Program-made: the position numbers and the translations under genes
In this document: positions 1 to 9,413 of the stretch, in pieces
Layout: the number at the start of each line of letters is the position of its first letter
Numbering within the stretch: position 1 is the first letter of the stretch
Notes under the pieces: model-generated
What the model was told of the DNA's origin: nothing
Seen by the model: the letters and a program-made list of their open reading frames with translations, nothing else
Databases searched by the model: none
Origin: Hydrogenophaga sp.
GTDB taxonomy: Bacteria > Pseudomonadota > Gammaproteobacteria > Burkholderiales > Burkholderiaceae_C
DNA length: 64,000 nucleotides
Reading direction: 5' to 3'
Assembly: GCF_025699295.1 (NCBI RefSeq)
Contig: NZ_JAILWB010000009.1
Coordinates: 144,632 to 208,631, forward strand

Positions 1-360
1 AAGACGGCCATCAACGCCAACTACCAGCGCGAGCGCGCCGTCTGCGAAACCATGACCGATGCCGCGCGGCGCACCAGCTGCCTGCGGGACGCGGGCGCCG
101 CGCGCGCCGAAGCGCTGCGCGGTGAGCTGGGCACCGGCCAGTCGGCCGAAGACCGGGCGCGCAACGCCGTGGCCCGCTGCAAGGTGCATCCGCCCGAGCG
201 GCAGGCCCTGTGCGAACGCATGATCCGGGGCGACGGCACGGTGTCCGGCTCCGTTGAAGGCGGGGGCGTGCTGCGCGAGCTGATCACGCTGGAGAGACCG
301 TCGGCCCCCGCGACCACCCCACCGCCTTCGATGCCTTCGACGCCACTGAACCCGGGCTGA
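1..360 (+). CDS. Unknown Cys-containing protein, C-terminal part only
   Basis: The reading frame is open from the first base of the window to a TGA at 358-360, so the gene starts upstream and only about 119 residues are visible. The visible part has widely spaced cysteines (in VCETM, SCLRD, ARCKV and ALCERM), a charged helix-like stretch and a Pro/Ala-rich tail. Paired cysteines of this kind would suit a periplasmic protein with disulfides, but the N-terminus is missing and no signal peptide can be checked. I do not recognise a family. It converges on the phospholipase D-type gene with a 15-bp gap. Confidence 0.55.
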   Translation, partial: KTAINANYQRERAVCETMTDAARRTSCLRDAGAARAEALRGELGTGQSAEDRARNAVARCKVHPPERQALCERMIRGDGTVSGSVEGGGVLRELITLERPSAPATTPPPSMPSTPLNPG

Positions 361-375
361 GTGCGGCCACCTGAC

Positions 376-1794
376 CTACAGCCAGTATTCCCACATCCGC
401 GCGAACAGCTCCTTGATGCGCACGTCCAGACTGCGCCGCCGCCATTGCGCCAGCGTGACCTCGGTGGAGGCGGCCAGGTCGGCGTCGAACAGGCGCTGCA
501 ACTGGGCGCCGAACTCGGTGCCCAGCACCACCGCGTTGAGTTCGTAGTTGTGCAGGAAGCTGCGCCAGTCCAGGTTGGTCGATCCGATGGTGGACCACAC
601 CCCGTCGACGGAAGCGGTCTTGGCGTGCAGGATCACGCCCTGCCGTTCGTACAGCTTCACGCCCGCGCGCAGCAGGCGCGCGTAGTAGTTGCGCCCGGCG
701 TGGAACACCAGCCATGAATCGGTCTTGCCCGGCAGGATGAGCCTGACGTCCACCCCGCGCCGCGCGGCGGCCTCCAGCGCATCGAGCAGTTGCGGATCGG
801 GCGCGAAGTAGGCGTTGGTGATGTAGACGCTGGTCTCGGCGCTGCCGATGGCCGAGAGCAGCGTGGCATAGATGAGGCTGTACGGCTCCTCGGGGGAGCT
901 GCCGATCGCGCGCACCACGTCCGGGCCGGCCTGCTCGGGTGGCGGGTAGAGGCCGGGTCCGGCCGGGGGCTCACCCTTCTGTGCCACCCAGGTCGCGATG
1001 AAGAGCTTCTGGAACTCGGCCACCACCGGCCCCCGCAGTTGCACGTGTGTGTCGCGCCAGGGGGTGGTGTCGCCTTCGGGGCCGCCGCTGTCCGCGCTGC
1101 GCGAGCCGGAGGCGAACGAGCCGCTGGAGTACACGCCGCTGATGTTGATGCCACCCAGAAAGGCGACGCGCCCGTCCACGATCAGCAGCTTTCGGTGGTC
1201 GCGCTCGTTGAGTTCCCAGGCCACGCCGGCCACCGCCGGGTTCACCGGGTTGAACTCGACCACCTGGACGCCGCTGTCGGTGAGCTTCTGGAAGAACGCC
1301 CGGGGCGTGTTGAGCGTGCCCACGCTGTCATGGATCAGGCGCACCTGCACACCCTGGCGCTGCTTCGCGATCAGGGCATCGGAGAAGCGCTGCCCGACTT
1401 CGTCATCGTCGATGATGTAGGTTTCCAGGTGGATGTGGTCCTTCGCGCCTTCGATGGCCGCGAGCATCGCGCGGTAGGTGGCGGGCCCGTCCTGCAGCAG
1501 CGCCGCGCGGTTGCCCGCTGTCAGCGGGCTGCCGACGATGGCTTCTTCCAGCGCGAGGTGCCGCGAGAGCACGTCGCCCCCTTGACCGCTGGCGCGCAGG
1601 CGGTCCAGGATGGCCTTGCTCTGCGCCGCCGACAGCGGGCCCCGCGCACCTTCGAGCTGCACCGGGGCAGGGCGGCGCTCCAGGTCGGGCACGACGCGCG
1701 GCAGGCTCTTGCAGCCGGCAAGAAACATGGCGCACAGCAGCACCGCCACCGCTGCCTGGAATCGCCGCAGCGTGGCGGACGGCCAAGACGACAT
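376..1794 (-). CDS. Phospholipase D-family lipoprotein (cardiolipin synthase-like)
   Basis: This 472-residue protein has two HKD phosphodiesterase motifs (HRKLLIVD in the first half, HAKTASVD in the second), each followed by the usual Gly-Gly or Ser-Thr-Asn context (FLGGINI, IGSTNLD). That is the signature of bacterial cardiolipin synthases and related phosphatidyltransferases. The N-terminus carries a lipoprotein signal with the lipobox LAGC near residue 28, so it is probably anchored to a membrane facing the periplasm. Typical ClsA has two N-terminal membrane helices; this one has a lipoprotein signal instead and resembles the ClsC/YmdC-type or Pld-like lipoproteins. The family is clear from the motifs. 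The substrate, and whether it makes cardiolipin, is inference. Confidence 0.85.
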   Translation of the reverse strand: MSSWPSATLRRFQAAVAVLLCAMFLAGCKSLPRVVPDLERRPAPVQLEGARGPLSAAQSKAILDRLRASGQGGDVLSRHLALEEAIVGSPLTAGNRAALLQDGPATYRAMLAAIEGAKDHIHLETYIIDDDEVGQRFSDALIAKQRQGVQVRLIHDSVGTLNTPRAFFQKLTDSGVQVVEFNPVNPAVAGVAWELNERDHRKLLIVDGRVAFLGGINISGVYSSGSFASGSRSADSGGPEGDTTPWRDTHVQLRGPVVAEFQKLFIATWVAQKGEPPAGPGLYPPPEQAGPDVVRAIGSSPEEPYSLIYATLLSAIGSAETSVYITNAYFAPDPQLLDALEAAARRGVDVRLILPGKTDSWLVFHAGRNYYARLLRAGVKLYERQGVILHAKTASVDGVWSTIGSTNLDWRSFLHNYELNAVVLGTEFGAQLQRLFDADLAASTEVTLAQWRRRSLDVRIKELFARMWEYWL

Positions 1795-1889
1795 GTCTGA
1801 ACCCCTGGTGTGAAAACAGGCGCCACCATGACAGCGCGGGGGGGCACCGTCAAGGCACGTTCAGGTAACCGAAGGTGTCGCGGGCCTGC

Positions 1890-3503
1890 TCAGGTCACCG
1901 GCGCCGGGTTGAACAGCACCAGTGCGTTGTGCAGCTTCCACTGCTCGGCCCAGGTCTTCCTGCGCCCGCTGGCCACGTCGAGCATCAGGCGGAACAGCTC
2001 CCAGCCCACGTCTTCGATGCTGGCCGTGCCGTCGGCGATCGTGCCGGCGTTGACGTCCATCAGGTCGTGCCAGCGCCGCGCCAGGTCGCTGCGCGTGGCG
2101 ACCTTGATCACCGGCACGGCGGCCAGGCCGTAGGGCGTGCCGCGGCCGGTGGTGAACACGTGCAGGTTCATGCCGGCGGCCAGTTGCAGCGTGCCGCAGA
2201 TGAAGTCGCTCGCGGGCGTGGCGGCATAGGTCAGGCCTTTGGACCTGAGCTTTTCGCCGGGTGCGAGCACGTTGGCAATCGGCGCGCTGCCCGACTTGAC
2301 GATCGAGCCCATGGCCTTTTCCACGATGTTCGACAGGCCGCCCTTCTTGTTGCCCGGCGTGGTGTTGGCGCTGCGGTCCACGCTGCCGCGTTTCAGGTAG
2401 GCGTCGTACCAGGCCATCTCGCGCACCATGGCCTGCGCCACCTCGGGCGTGGTGGCGCGCGCGGTGAGCTGGGCGATGCCGTCGCGCACCTCGGTGGTTT
2501 CCGAGAACATCACGCTGGCGCCCGCGCGCACCAGCAGGTCGGTGCAGAAGCCCACGGCCGGGTTGGCGGTGACGCCGCTGAACGCGTCGCTGCCGCCGCA
2601 CTGCACGCCCACCACGAGTTCGCTGGCGGGCACCGTCACGCGCCGGCGTGCGTTCAGGCGTTCGAGGTGCTCCTCGGCCTGGCGCAGGATGGAATCGACC
2701 ATGCTCATGAAGCCCACATGCGCGTCGTCCTGCAGACAGACCACATCGAGACGGGTGTCGGCGCTGGTGCCCACGTCGGCCACATTGCGCTCGTCCACCA
2801 GAGGAATGGAGCCCGGCGGCAGCAGGCGCTCGGGCTGCAGCTTCTCGCAGCCCAGGCTGACCACCATCACCTCGCCGCCGAAGTTGGGATTCAGGCTGAT
2901 GTGGCGCAGCGTGCGGATGGGAATGACCGCGTCGGGCGCGTCGATCGCCACGCCGCAGCCGTAGCCGTGTTCGAGCGCGACCACGTCGTCCACATGCGGG
3001 TATTTCGGCAGCAGCTCGGCCTTGATGCGCTGCACCGCGAAGTCGGTGACGCCGGCCACGCACTGCACGGTCTGGGTGATGGCCAGGATGTTGCGCGTGC
3101 CGACCGAGCCGTCCGGGTTGCGGTAGCCCTCGAAGGTGTAGCCCTCCAGCGCGGGCTGCGGCTCGGGCCGCACGGTGGCCATGGGCAGGTCTTCGAGTCC
3201 ACGCGCCTCGGGCATCTTCAGCAGGCGCTCGTGCACCCAGCTGCCGGCCGGGATGGCGTCGAGCGCGTAGCCGATGGGCACGCCATAGCGCAGCACGGCC
3301 GCGCCGGCGGGCACGTCTGTCAGCGCCACCTTGTGGCCCTGCGGCACCCGGTCTCGCAGGGTCGGGCCGCCGGGCAGGGCGGTGCCCGCGGGCAGGCCGC
3401 CGTCGTTGGCGACGATGGCGACGTTGTCCTGCGCGTGCATGCGAATGGTCAGCGGCGGGGCTGACGGCGGGGTGGCCGTGGGTGGGGCAAGGGTCTCGGA
3501 CAT
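1890..3503 (-). CDS. garD: Galactarate dehydratase
   Basis: The 537-residue protein follows the E. coli GarD layout from memory of that sequence: an N-terminal SAF domain ([16 protein letters not shown]), then the UxaA-type catalytic body with [37 protein letters not shown], a GNKKGGL stretch and [15 protein letters not shown], ending in FNPAPVT as GarD does. It removes water from galactarate to give 5-keto-4-deoxy-D-glucarate. Altronate dehydratase (UxaA) is shorter and less similar in the tail. I chose the ATG at 3503 because AGGAG lies six bases upstream; the ATG at 3509 sits directly against that AGGAG. The gene is divergent from the lacI-type regulator and shares the operator at 3564-3577. 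Confidence 0.92.
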   Translation of the reverse strand: MSETLAPPTATPPSAPPLTIRMHAQDNVAIVANDGGLPAGTALPGGPTLRDRVPQGHKVALTDVPAGAAVLRYGVPIGYALDAIPAGSWVHERLLKMPEARGLEDLPMATVRPEPQPALEGYTFEGYRNPDGSVGTRNILAITQTVQCVAGVTDFAVQRIKAELLPKYPHVDDVVALEHGYGCGVAIDAPDAVIPIRTLRHISLNPNFGGEVMVVSLGCEKLQPERLLPPGSIPLVDERNVADVGTSADTRLDVVCLQDDAHVGFMSMVDSILRQAEEHLERLNARRRVTVPASELVVGVQCGGSDAFSGVTANPAVGFCTDLLVRAGASVMFSETTEVRDGIAQLTARATTPEVAQAMVREMAWYDAYLKRGSVDRSANTTPGNKKGGLSNIVEKAMGSIVKSGSAPIANVLAPGEKLRSKGLTYAATPASDFICGTLQLAAGMNLHVFTTGRGTPYGLAAVPVIKVATRSDLARRWHDLMDVNAGTIADGTASIEDVGWELFRLMLDVASGRRKTWAEQWKLHNALVLFNPAPVT

Positions 3504-3563
3504 CCGCATCTCCTATGATTCAGCGCGCGTGGCAGCCATTTCAGGCTACCATCGCCAACGGTT

Positions 3564-3577
3564 TGGTACCGGTACCA
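3564..3577. promoter_or_regulatory. LacI-family operator, garD/lacI intergenic copy
   Basis: A perfect 14-bp palindrome, TGGTACCGGTACCA, sits 13 bases upstream of the regulator's ATG and about 60 bases upstream of garD. The same box occurs twice more before the Bug gene (4673-4686 and 4704-4717). Its position between divergent genes suggests autoregulation plus control of garD. Confidence 0.8.
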
Positions 3578-3590
3578 TTTTAAGCCGCAA

Positions 3591-4619
3591 ATGAAAGAAT
3601 CCGACAACACCCGGCGCGCGCGCCGGGGCAGCGGGGCGATCACGCTGCGCGACGTGGCCCGGCTTGCGGGTGTCGCGCCCATCACCGCCTCGCGCGTGCT
3701 CAACACGCCCGAGCAGGTCTCGGCCGACGTGCGGCAGAAGGTGCTGGCCGCGGTGCAGAAGACCGGCTACGTGCCCAACCGCATGGCTGGCGGCCTCGCG
3801 TCCTCGCGCAGCCGGCTGATCGCGGCGGTCGTGCCCAGCACGGTCATGTCGGTCTTCATGCAGACCATCGAATCGCTCAACGGCACGCTGTTCGACGCCG
3901 GTTACCAGCTCATGCTGGGTCAGTCGGGCTATTCGGCCAGCCGCGAGGAATCGCTGCTGGAGGCGATCATCGGGCGCCGGCCCGACGGCATCTTCCTCAC
4001 CGGCATCCTGCGCCCCGGCCTGGGCCGCACGCGACTGCTGGCCTCGGGCATCCCGGTGGTGGAAACCTGGGATCTGACACCCACGCCGATCGACATGCTG
4101 GTGGGCTTCTCGCACGTCGACACCGGTCGCGAGGTGGCGCGCTTCCTCGCGGGCAAGGGGCGCCGGCGCCTGGCCATGATCCGCGCCGAGGACGAGCGCG
4201 CCGACCGGCGTGCCACCGCCTTTGCCGAGGAAGCGGCCCGCCTGGGCCTGGCGCCGGTGCAGGTGGTCAACGTCGGCGCGTCTCGCACCATCCTCAGCGG
4301 GCGCGAGGCGCTGGGCCACCTGCTGGCGCAGGCGCCCGACGTGGACGCCGTGTTCTGCAGCTCCGACCTGCTGGCCCTGGGCGTGGTGACCGAGGCGCGC
4401 GTGCGCGGCATGGCCATCCCGGAGCGCCTGGCGGTGATTGGTTTCGGCGACGTGCCCTTCGCCGCCGACATGGTGCCCGCGCTGAGCACCGTGCACATCA
4501 AGGGCGCGGAGATCGGCCGCCTGGCCGCGCAGCACCTGATCGACCGCGCCGAGGGCCGCGAGGTCGCGCAGCGCGTGGTCGACGTCGGCTTCTCCATCGT
4601 CGAGCGCGAGACCACCTGA
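3591..4619 (+). CDS. LacI-family repressor of the glucarate/galactarate genes
   Basis: This 342-residue regulator has an N-terminal LacI helix-turn-helix (ITLRDVARLAGVAPITASRV, hinge region NRMAGGLASSRS) and a periplasmic-binding-protein-like effector domain. It belongs to the GntR/GalR side of the LacI family. It lies between garD and the Bug-gudD-garL-garR operon, and three near-identical palindromes surround it, so it most likely represses both units and itself. The effector is probably a sugar acid or a pathway intermediate such as ketodeoxyglucarate; that is inference. E. coli uses the unrelated activator CdaR (SdaR) for the same pathway, so the regulator has been replaced here. Confidence 0.88.
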   Translation: MKESDNTRRARRGSGAITLRDVARLAGVAPITASRVLNTPEQVSADVRQKVLAAVQKTGYVPNRMAGGLASSRSRLIAAVVPSTVMSVFMQTIESLNGTLFDAGYQLMLGQSGYSASREESLLEAIIGRRPDGIFLTGILRPGLGRTRLLASGIPVVETWDLTPTPIDMLVGFSHVDTGREVARFLAGKGRRRLAMIRAEDERADRRATAFAEEAARLGLAPVQVVNVGASRTILSGREALGHLLAQAPDVDAVFCSSDLLALGVVTEARVRGMAIPERLAVIGFGDVPFAADMVPALSTVHIKGAEIGRLAAQHLIDRAEGREVAQRVVDVGFSIVERETT

Positions 4620-4629
4620 AGCTCCGCCG

Positions 4630-4646
4630 CAGGGGCTGCGCCCCTG
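4630..4646 (+). terminator. Hairpin after the lacI-type gene
   Basis: CAGGGGC, loop TGC, GCCCCTG forms a seven-pair GC-rich hairpin eleven bases after the stop codon. There is no U-tract, so it is only a candidate terminator or transcript-stabilising hairpin. Confidence 0.35.
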
Positions 4647-4672
4647 ATCAGAAAACGGTTGACGATCCGATT

Positions 4673-4717
4673 TGGTACCGCTACCATTCGCTCCGAGCTG
4701 ATTTGGTACCGGTACCA
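4673..4717. promoter_or_regulatory. Tandem LacI-family operators before the Bug-gudD operon
   Basis: Two boxes lie 31 bp apart, close to three helical turns: TGGTACCGCTACCA at 4673-4686 (one mismatch) and the perfect TGGTACCGGTACCA at 4704-4717. The second ends 48 bases before the Bug start codon. In-phase tandem sites suggest cooperative binding by the adjacent LacI-family protein. No clear sigma-70 promoter could be assigned around them. Confidence 0.78.
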
Positions 4718-4765
4718 GACGGCCGCGACAGTTCCCTGGAAGACAGCCCTCAACGGAGACACACC

Positions 4766-5716
4766 ATGAAGAGAACCCTGTGCGCCATCGGCGCGTCCTT
4801 GACCCTGACCGCCGCCATGGCCTGGCCCGACAAGACCGTCACCCTGGTGGTGCCCTTCCCACCCGGTGGCTCCACCGACCTGATCGCCCGCACGCTGCAG
4901 CCCAAGCTGCAGGAAAAACTCGGCGGCACCTTCGTGGTGGACAACAAGCCAGGCGCCACCGGCACCATCGGCGCCACGCAGGTGGTGCGCGCCGCGCCCG
5001 ACGGCCACACCCTGTTCGTGTCCTCGCTCGGCCCGTTCGTGATCGCGCCGCACCTGATCAAGGTGACCTACGACGCGCCCAAGGACTTCGACTACATCAG
5101 CGTCGCCGTGCAGGCCCCCAACGTGCTCGTGGTGCCCGTCGCCTCGCCGCACAAGTCCATGGCGGACGTGCAGACCTTCCTGAAGGCCAACCCCGGCAAG
5201 ATGACCTTTGCCTCGTCGGGCAACGGCAGCAGCGACCACCTGACCGCCGAACTGTTCTGGCAGCAGACCGGCACCACCGGCGTGCACGTGCCCTACAAGG
5301 GCGGCGGCCCGGTGATGACCGACCTGCTGGGCAACCAGGTGGATTCGTCCTTCATGAACATCAACACCGCCATGCCGCAGATCAAGGCCGGCAAGCTGCG
5401 CGCACTCTCCATCACCAGCGCCCAGCGTTCGCCGCTGCTGCCCGACGTGCCCACGCTGCAGGAACTGGGCATCAAGGACGCCAACGTCTATTCCTGGCAG
5501 GCCATGGCCGCACCCAAGGGCACGCCGGCCGACATCAAGGCCAAACTGCACGCGGCGGTGAAGGACGCACTGAACGACCCGGCGATCAAGCCCAAGCTGC
5601 TTGACCTGGGCTTCGAGATCGTGGCCAGCACGCCCGAGCAGTTCACTGCCTTCCAGGCGGCCGAGTTCGCACGCTGGCAGAAACTCATCCAGTCGCGCAA
5701 CATCAAGGTGGAGTAA
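4766..5716 (+). CDS. Bug-family (TctC-like) periplasmic solute-binding protein
   Basis: This 316-residue protein has a Sec signal peptide ([19 protein letters not shown]) and the Bug/TctC fold motifs: [30 protein letters not shown], and VPYKGGGP with a downstream DVPTLQELG. Bug proteins bind carboxylates and usually work with a TctAB membrane pair; no tctA or tctB is nearby, which is common in Comamonadaceae. Its place in the operon suggests glucarate or galactarate as ligand (inference). The start at 4766 follows GGAGA with proper spacing and gives a clean signal peptide; an upstream TTG at 4703 would overlap the operator and is rejected. The gudD gene follows after 130 bp containing a dispersed repeat. 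Confidence 0.88.
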   Translation: MKRTLCAIGASLTLTAAMAWPDKTVTLVVPFPPGGSTDLIARTLQPKLQEKLGGTFVVDNKPGATGTIGATQVVRAAPDGHTLFVSSLGPFVIAPHLIKVTYDAPKDFDYISVAVQAPNVLVVPVASPHKSMADVQTFLKANPGKMTFASSGNGSSDHLTAELFWQQTGTTGVHVPYKGGGPVMTDLLGNQVDSSFMNINTAMPQIKAGKLRALSITSAQRSPLLPDVPTLQELGIKDANVYSWQAMAAPKGTPADIKAKLHAAVKDALNDPAIKPKLLDLGFEIVASTPEQFTAFQAAEFARWQKLIQSRNIKVE

Positions 5717-5720
5717 GCGT

Positions 5721-5801
5721 CTCACCCCGCCGCGCTGCGCGCGACCCCCTTCCAGGGGGCGATGCCTGGGACCGGCGGAGCCGGATCCTCGGCATCTCTG
5801 G
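5721..5801 (-). repeat. Dispersed intergenic repeat, copy A (reverse orientation)
   Basis: Read on the minus strand this segment starts with CCAGAG and runs through a CCGGCTCCGCCGG hairpin, CCCAGG, a C-rich/G-rich hairpin and a GCGGCGGGG end. The same order of blocks occurs at 58811-58894 and 59948-60051. It sits between the Bug gene and gudD and could fold into several hairpins, possibly tuning read-through in the operon. Confidence 0.6.
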
Positions 5802-5846
5802 ACAAGAATGTCATCGCCCTCCGGACGCATCCCATCTGAGTTTTTC

Positions 5847-7202
5847 ATGCTGAAGCCCGTCACCGTTTCCACCACGCCCCGCGTCATCGATCTGCGCGTC
5901 GTCCCCGTCGCGGGGCGCGACAGCATGTTGCTCAACCTGAGCGGCGCGCACGCGCCCTTCTTCACGCGCAACCTGCTGATCCTCACCGACAGCGCAGGGC
6001 GCACTGGCGTGGGTGAGGTGCCGGGCGGCGAGAAGATCCGCCAGACGCTGGAGGACGCGCGCGAGCTGGTGGTGGGCCGCGCCATTGGTGACCACCAGCG
6101 CGTGCTGCGCGACATGCAGACGCGCTTTGCCGACCGCGACGCGGGCGGGCGCGGGCTGCAGACCTTCGACCTGCGCACCACCATCCATGCCGTCACGGCA
6201 GTCGAATCGGCACTGCTCGACCTGCTCGGCCAGCACCTGGAGGTGCCGGTGGCCGCGCTGCTCGGCGAAGGCCAGCAGCGCGAATCGGTGGAGATGCTGG
6301 GCTACCTGTTCTTCATCGGCGACAAGTCGAAGACGAACCTGCCTTATGTCGATGCGGCGAGCGAGCCGGACGCGGACAACGCCTGGTTCCGCCTGCGCCA
6401 CGAACAAGCCATGACGCCCGAAGCCATCGTGCGCCTGGCCGAGGCCGCGCGCGAGCGCTACGGCTTCAACGACTTCAAGCTCAAGGGCGGCGTGCTGCGC
6501 GGCGACGAGGAAGTGGATGCCGTGACCGCGCTGCACGAGCGCTTTCCCGACGCGCGCGTGACGCTCGACCCCAACGGCGGCTGGTTGCTGAAAGACGCGA
6601 TCCGCCTGGGCCAGCGCATGCGCGGCATCGTCGCCTACGCCGAAGACCCCTGCGGCGCGGAAGACGGCTTCTCGGGCCGCGAGGTGATGGCCGAATTCCG
6701 CCGCGCCACCGGCCTGCCCACGGCGACCAACATGGTCACCACCGACTGGCGCCAGATGGTGCACGCTCTCTCGCTGCAGTCGGTCGACATCCCATTGGCC
6801 GACCCGCATTTCTGGACCATGGCCGGCAGCGTGCGCGTGGCGCAGACCTGCCGCGACTGGGGCCTGACCTGGGGCTCGCATTCCAACAACCACTTCGACG
6901 TGTCCCTGGCCATGTTCACCCACGTCGGCGCGGCCGCACCGGGCAAGGTCACTGCGATCGACACACACTGGATCTGGCAGGACGGCCAGCGCCTCACCAA
7001 AGAGCCGCTGCAGATCGTGAACGGCCATGTGCAGGTGCCGAAGAAGCCCGGCCTGGGCGTCGAGCTCGACATGGCCGAGGTGGAGAAGGCGCACCAGCTC
7101 TACCTGCAGCACGGCCTGGGCGCGCGCGACGACGCCATGGCCATGCAGAGCCTGATCCCGAACTGGACCTTCAACCCCAAGCGCCCCGCCATGGACCGAT
7201 GA
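5847..7202 (+). CDS. gudD: Glucarate dehydratase
   Basis: The 451-residue protein is a close match, from memory, to E. coli GudD (446 residues) along its whole length. Landmarks in order are [35 protein letters not shown], the catalytic Lys region NDFKLKGG, the metal ligands LDPNGG, AEDPCG and ATNMVTTDW, the catalytic His in WGSHSNNH, and DTHWIWQ. It belongs to the enolase superfamily and dehydrates D-glucarate (and idarate) to 5-keto-4-deoxy-D-glucarate in the cytoplasm. The start at 5847 fits the family N-terminus but has a weak ribosome site; an in-frame ATG at 5808 would add 13 residues and is possible. It is followed after 55 bp by the aldolase gene. Confidence 0.95.
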   Translation: MLKPVTVSTTPRVIDLRVVPVAGRDSMLLNLSGAHAPFFTRNLLILTDSAGRTGVGEVPGGEKIRQTLEDARELVVGRAIGDHQRVLRDMQTRFADRDAGGRGLQTFDLRTTIHAVTAVESALLDLLGQHLEVPVAALLGEGQQRESVEMLGYLFFIGDKSKTNLPYVDAASEPDADNAWFRLRHEQAMTPEAIVRLAEAARERYGFNDFKLKGGVLRGDEEVDAVTALHERFPDARVTLDPNGGWLLKDAIRLGQRMRGIVAYAEDPCGAEDGFSGREVMAEFRRATGLPTATNMVTTDWRQMVHALSLQSVDIPLADPHFWTMAGSVRVAQTCRDWGLTWGSHSNNHFDVSLAMFTHVGAAAPGKVTAIDTHWIWQDGQRLTKEPLQIVNGHVQVPKKPGLGVELDMAEVEKAHQLYLQHGLGARDDAMAMQSLIPNWTFNPKRPAMDR

Positions 7203-7257
7203 ACGCGCCGCGTTCCTCGCCCAACCCTCAACCCCCAACGCTCCACACACAACAACC

Positions 7258-8046
7258 ATGAGACCCAACCGACTGCGCGAGATATGGGCCCGTGGTGGCG
7301 CGGTGGCCAACGGCTGGCTGGCCATCCCCAACAGCTTTTCCGCCGAGACCATGGCCCACCAGGGCTGGGACTCGCTCACCATTGACCTGCAGCACGGCGT
7401 GGTCGACTACCAGGCCATGGTGACCATGCTGCAGGCCATCAGCACCACCGACACCGTGCCCGTGGTGCGCGTGCCCTGGCTGGAGCCCGGCATCCTCATG
7501 AAGACGCTGGACGCCGGCGCCTACGGCGTGATCTGCCCCATGGTGAACACCCGCGCCGACGCCGAGAAGCTGGTGGCGTACACCCACTACGCACCGCGCG
7601 GCACGCGCAGCTTCGGCCCGGTGCGCGCGCTGCTCTACGGCGGCGCCGACTATCCCGCCAAGGCCAACGACACCATCGTCACCTTCGCCATGATCGAAAC
7701 CGCGCAGGCGCTGGACAACCTGGACGACATCCTCGCCACGCCGGGGCTGGATGCGATCTACATCGGCCCGTCGGACCTGTCGCTCGCGCTCGGCTGCAAC
7801 CCCACCTTCGACGACCTCGACCCCAAGGCCGCCGATGCGGTGGAGCACATCCTGGCGCGCGCCAAAGCGCACGGCCTGGTGGCCGGCATCCACAACGGAA
7901 CGCCCGAAGCGGCGGCGCGGCGCATCGCCATGGGCTTCCAGTTCGTCACCATCAGCTCGGACGCGCGCCTCATCGCCGCCGGCTCGCAGCAGGTGCTCGC
8001 CACGCTGCGCGCCTCGCACGCACCGAAAGACGCGGGCGGCTACTGA
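7258..8046 (+). CDS. garL: HpcH/HpaI-family 2-keto-3-deoxy-glucarate aldolase
   Basis: This 262-residue protein is a class II metal-dependent aldolase of the HpcH/HpaI family. It has the IDLQHGVVDY stretch with the catalytic His, VVRVPWLEPGI, ETAQALDNLDDI carrying the metal-binding Glu, and YIGPSDLSLALG with the metal-binding Asp. GarL cleaves 5-keto-4-deoxy-D-glucarate to pyruvate and tartronate semialdehyde, exactly the step needed between GudD/GarD and GarR. The protein is somewhat divergent from E. coli GarL and close to hydroxy-ketoheptanedioate aldolases, so the gene symbol rests partly on operon context. Confidence 0.85.
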   Translation: MRPNRLREIWARGGAVANGWLAIPNSFSAETMAHQGWDSLTIDLQHGVVDYQAMVTMLQAISTTDTVPVVRVPWLEPGILMKTLDAGAYGVICPMVNTRADAEKLVAYTHYAPRGTRSFGPVRALLYGGADYPAKANDTIVTFAMIETAQALDNLDDILATPGLDAIYIGPSDLSLALGCNPTFDDLDPKAADAVEHILARAKAHGLVAGIHNGTPEAAARRIAMGFQFVTISSDARLIAAGSQQVLATLRASHAPKDAGGY

Positions 8047-8081
8047 CCGCTTTCTCCCCCTCTGAACAAGGAACCAGACAT

Positions 8082-8966
8082 ATGAAGATCGGATTCATCG
8101 GCCTGGGCATCATGGGCACGCCCATGGCCCTGCACCTTGCCAAGGCCGGCCACCAGCTGTTCGTGCACACGCGCAGCCAGGTGCCGCAAGACATCCAGGC
8201 CAGCGGTGCCACGCGCTGCGACAACACCGCCGCCGTGGCGCGCGAGGCCGAGGTCATCTTCACCATGGTGCCCGACACCCCGGACGTGGAAGCGGTGCTG
8301 TTTGGCGAGAACGGTGTGGCGCAGGGCTTGAGCAAGGGCAAGGTCGTGGTCGACATGAGTTCGATCAGCCCCATGGCCACCAAGGCGTTTGCCAAGAAGA
8401 TCAATGCGCTCGGCTGCGACTATGTGGACGCGCCCGTCTCAGGCGGCGAGGTCGGTGCCAAGGCCGCGTCGCTCACCATCATGTGCGGCGCAGACGAAGC
8501 CGTGTTCGAGCGCATCAAGCCGCTGCTGGAACTCATGGGCAAGAACATCACCCTGGTCGGCGGCGTGGGCGACGGCCAGACCACCAAGGTGGCCAACCAG
8601 ATCATCGTGGCCCTCAACATCGCCGCCGTGAGCGAAGCCCTGGTGTTCGCCAGCAAGGCCGGCGCCGACCCGGCCAAGGTGCGCCAGGCCCTCATGGGCG
8701 GCTTTGCCGCCAGCCGCATCCTGGAAGTGCACGGCGAACGCATGATCAAGCGCACCTTCAACCCGGGCTTTCGCATCAAGCTGCACCAGAAGGATTTGAA
8801 CCTCGCGCTGCAGGGCGCGAAGGAACTCGGCGTGGGCCTGCCGCAAACAGCCAACGCCGCGCAGCTCATGAGCGCCTGCGCCGCCAACGGCATGGGCGAA
8901 CTGGACCACTCCGCGCTGGTCAAGGCGCTGGAGCTGATGGCCAACCACGAGGTGGCGAAGGGGTGA
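8082..8966 (+). CDS. garR: 2-hydroxy-3-oxopropionate (tartronate semialdehyde) reductase
   Basis: This 294-residue beta-hydroxyacid dehydrogenase opens with a Rossmann motif (GFIGLGIMGTPMALHL). It has the substrate-binding DAPVSGGEVGA, the catalytic Lys in GQTTKVANQI, and the C-terminal HQKDLNLAL helix typical of GarR/GlxR. It reduces tartronate semialdehyde to D-glycerate with NAD(P)H and completes the glucarate/galactarate pathway. It is the last gene of the operon and is followed 29 bases later by a strong rho-independent terminator. Confidence 0.93.
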   Translation: MKIGFIGLGIMGTPMALHLAKAGHQLFVHTRSQVPQDIQASGATRCDNTAAVAREAEVIFTMVPDTPDVEAVLFGENGVAQGLSKGKVVVDMSSISPMATKAFAKKINALGCDYVDAPVSGGEVGAKAASLTIMCGADEAVFERIKPLLELMGKNITLVGGVGDGQTTKVANQIIVALNIAAVSEALVFASKAGADPAKVRQALMGGFAASRILEVHGERMIKRTFNPGFRIKLHQKDLNLALQGAKELGVGLPQTANAAQLMSACAANGMGELDHSALVKALELMANHEVAKG

Positions 8967-8995
8967 GGGTGGCGTGCGCGGGTTGACGCCCCAAC

Positions 8996-9026
8996 AAAAA
9001 AGCCGGCCACAAGCCGGCGTTTTTTT
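8996..9026 (+). terminator. Rho-independent terminator of the gudD-garL-garR operon
   Basis: A run of A, then GCCGGC, loop CACAA, GCCGGC, G and seven T. The stem and T-tract are classic, and the flanking A-run and T-run can extend the stem or make it work in both directions. Confidence 0.9.
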
Positions 9027-9153
9027 GCTTGGGCGGTGTCGTTGTTGCAGGTAGGCCACCGGGCTCACCAAGTTTGAAGAAGAATCAACGACAAATCACC
9101 GCCGTTAATGAAATTAGCGCAGATCGAAAGGCGATCAGTTGCCAGCAAGGTGA

Positions 9154-9408
9154 GAAAAAACGACGCACGTTCACAGCTGCCGCATCGTCGTGCCGACGCT
9201 GTTTCGCGAGGGGTACCTGGATTGCCTCCGTGTTCTTTCACGGGAAGGTGGCCCCCGCCCCTTTCCCGACGCGATGCAGTGGATTCATGACTGGACCGCA
9301 GCCTTCGACTATGAGGACCTGGACAAGGTCATCGCGGACATGCACTTGTACAACGCCTTCGAGAAATCGCGAACGCAACACAAGCTGCTGCGGCCCCGGA
9401 AGGCTTGA
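9154..9408 (+). pseudogene. Remnant of a Fic-family protein (C-terminal end)
   Basis: From about 9181 the frame reads RIVVPTLFREGYLDCLRVLS, then a stretch ending FEKSRTQHKLL. This resembles the C-terminal tail of Fic/DOC-family proteins, in which a pattern close to RIVIPTVFRDDYL is followed by a helical end. Upstream the frame closes at a TGA at 9151 and no Fic catalytic motif (HPFxxGNGR) is present in any frame. A GTG at 9190 could start a 72-residue product, but a truncated, nonfunctional relic is more likely. The family call comes from memory of that tail and is moderately sure. Confidence 0.5.
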
Positions 9409-9413
9409 GGTGA

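Noticed and set aside
1875..3464. Long open frame opposite garD
   Set aside because: It is antisense to a fully recognisable gene and comes from GC-rich third-position bias; its His/Ala/Gly-rich translation has no family character.
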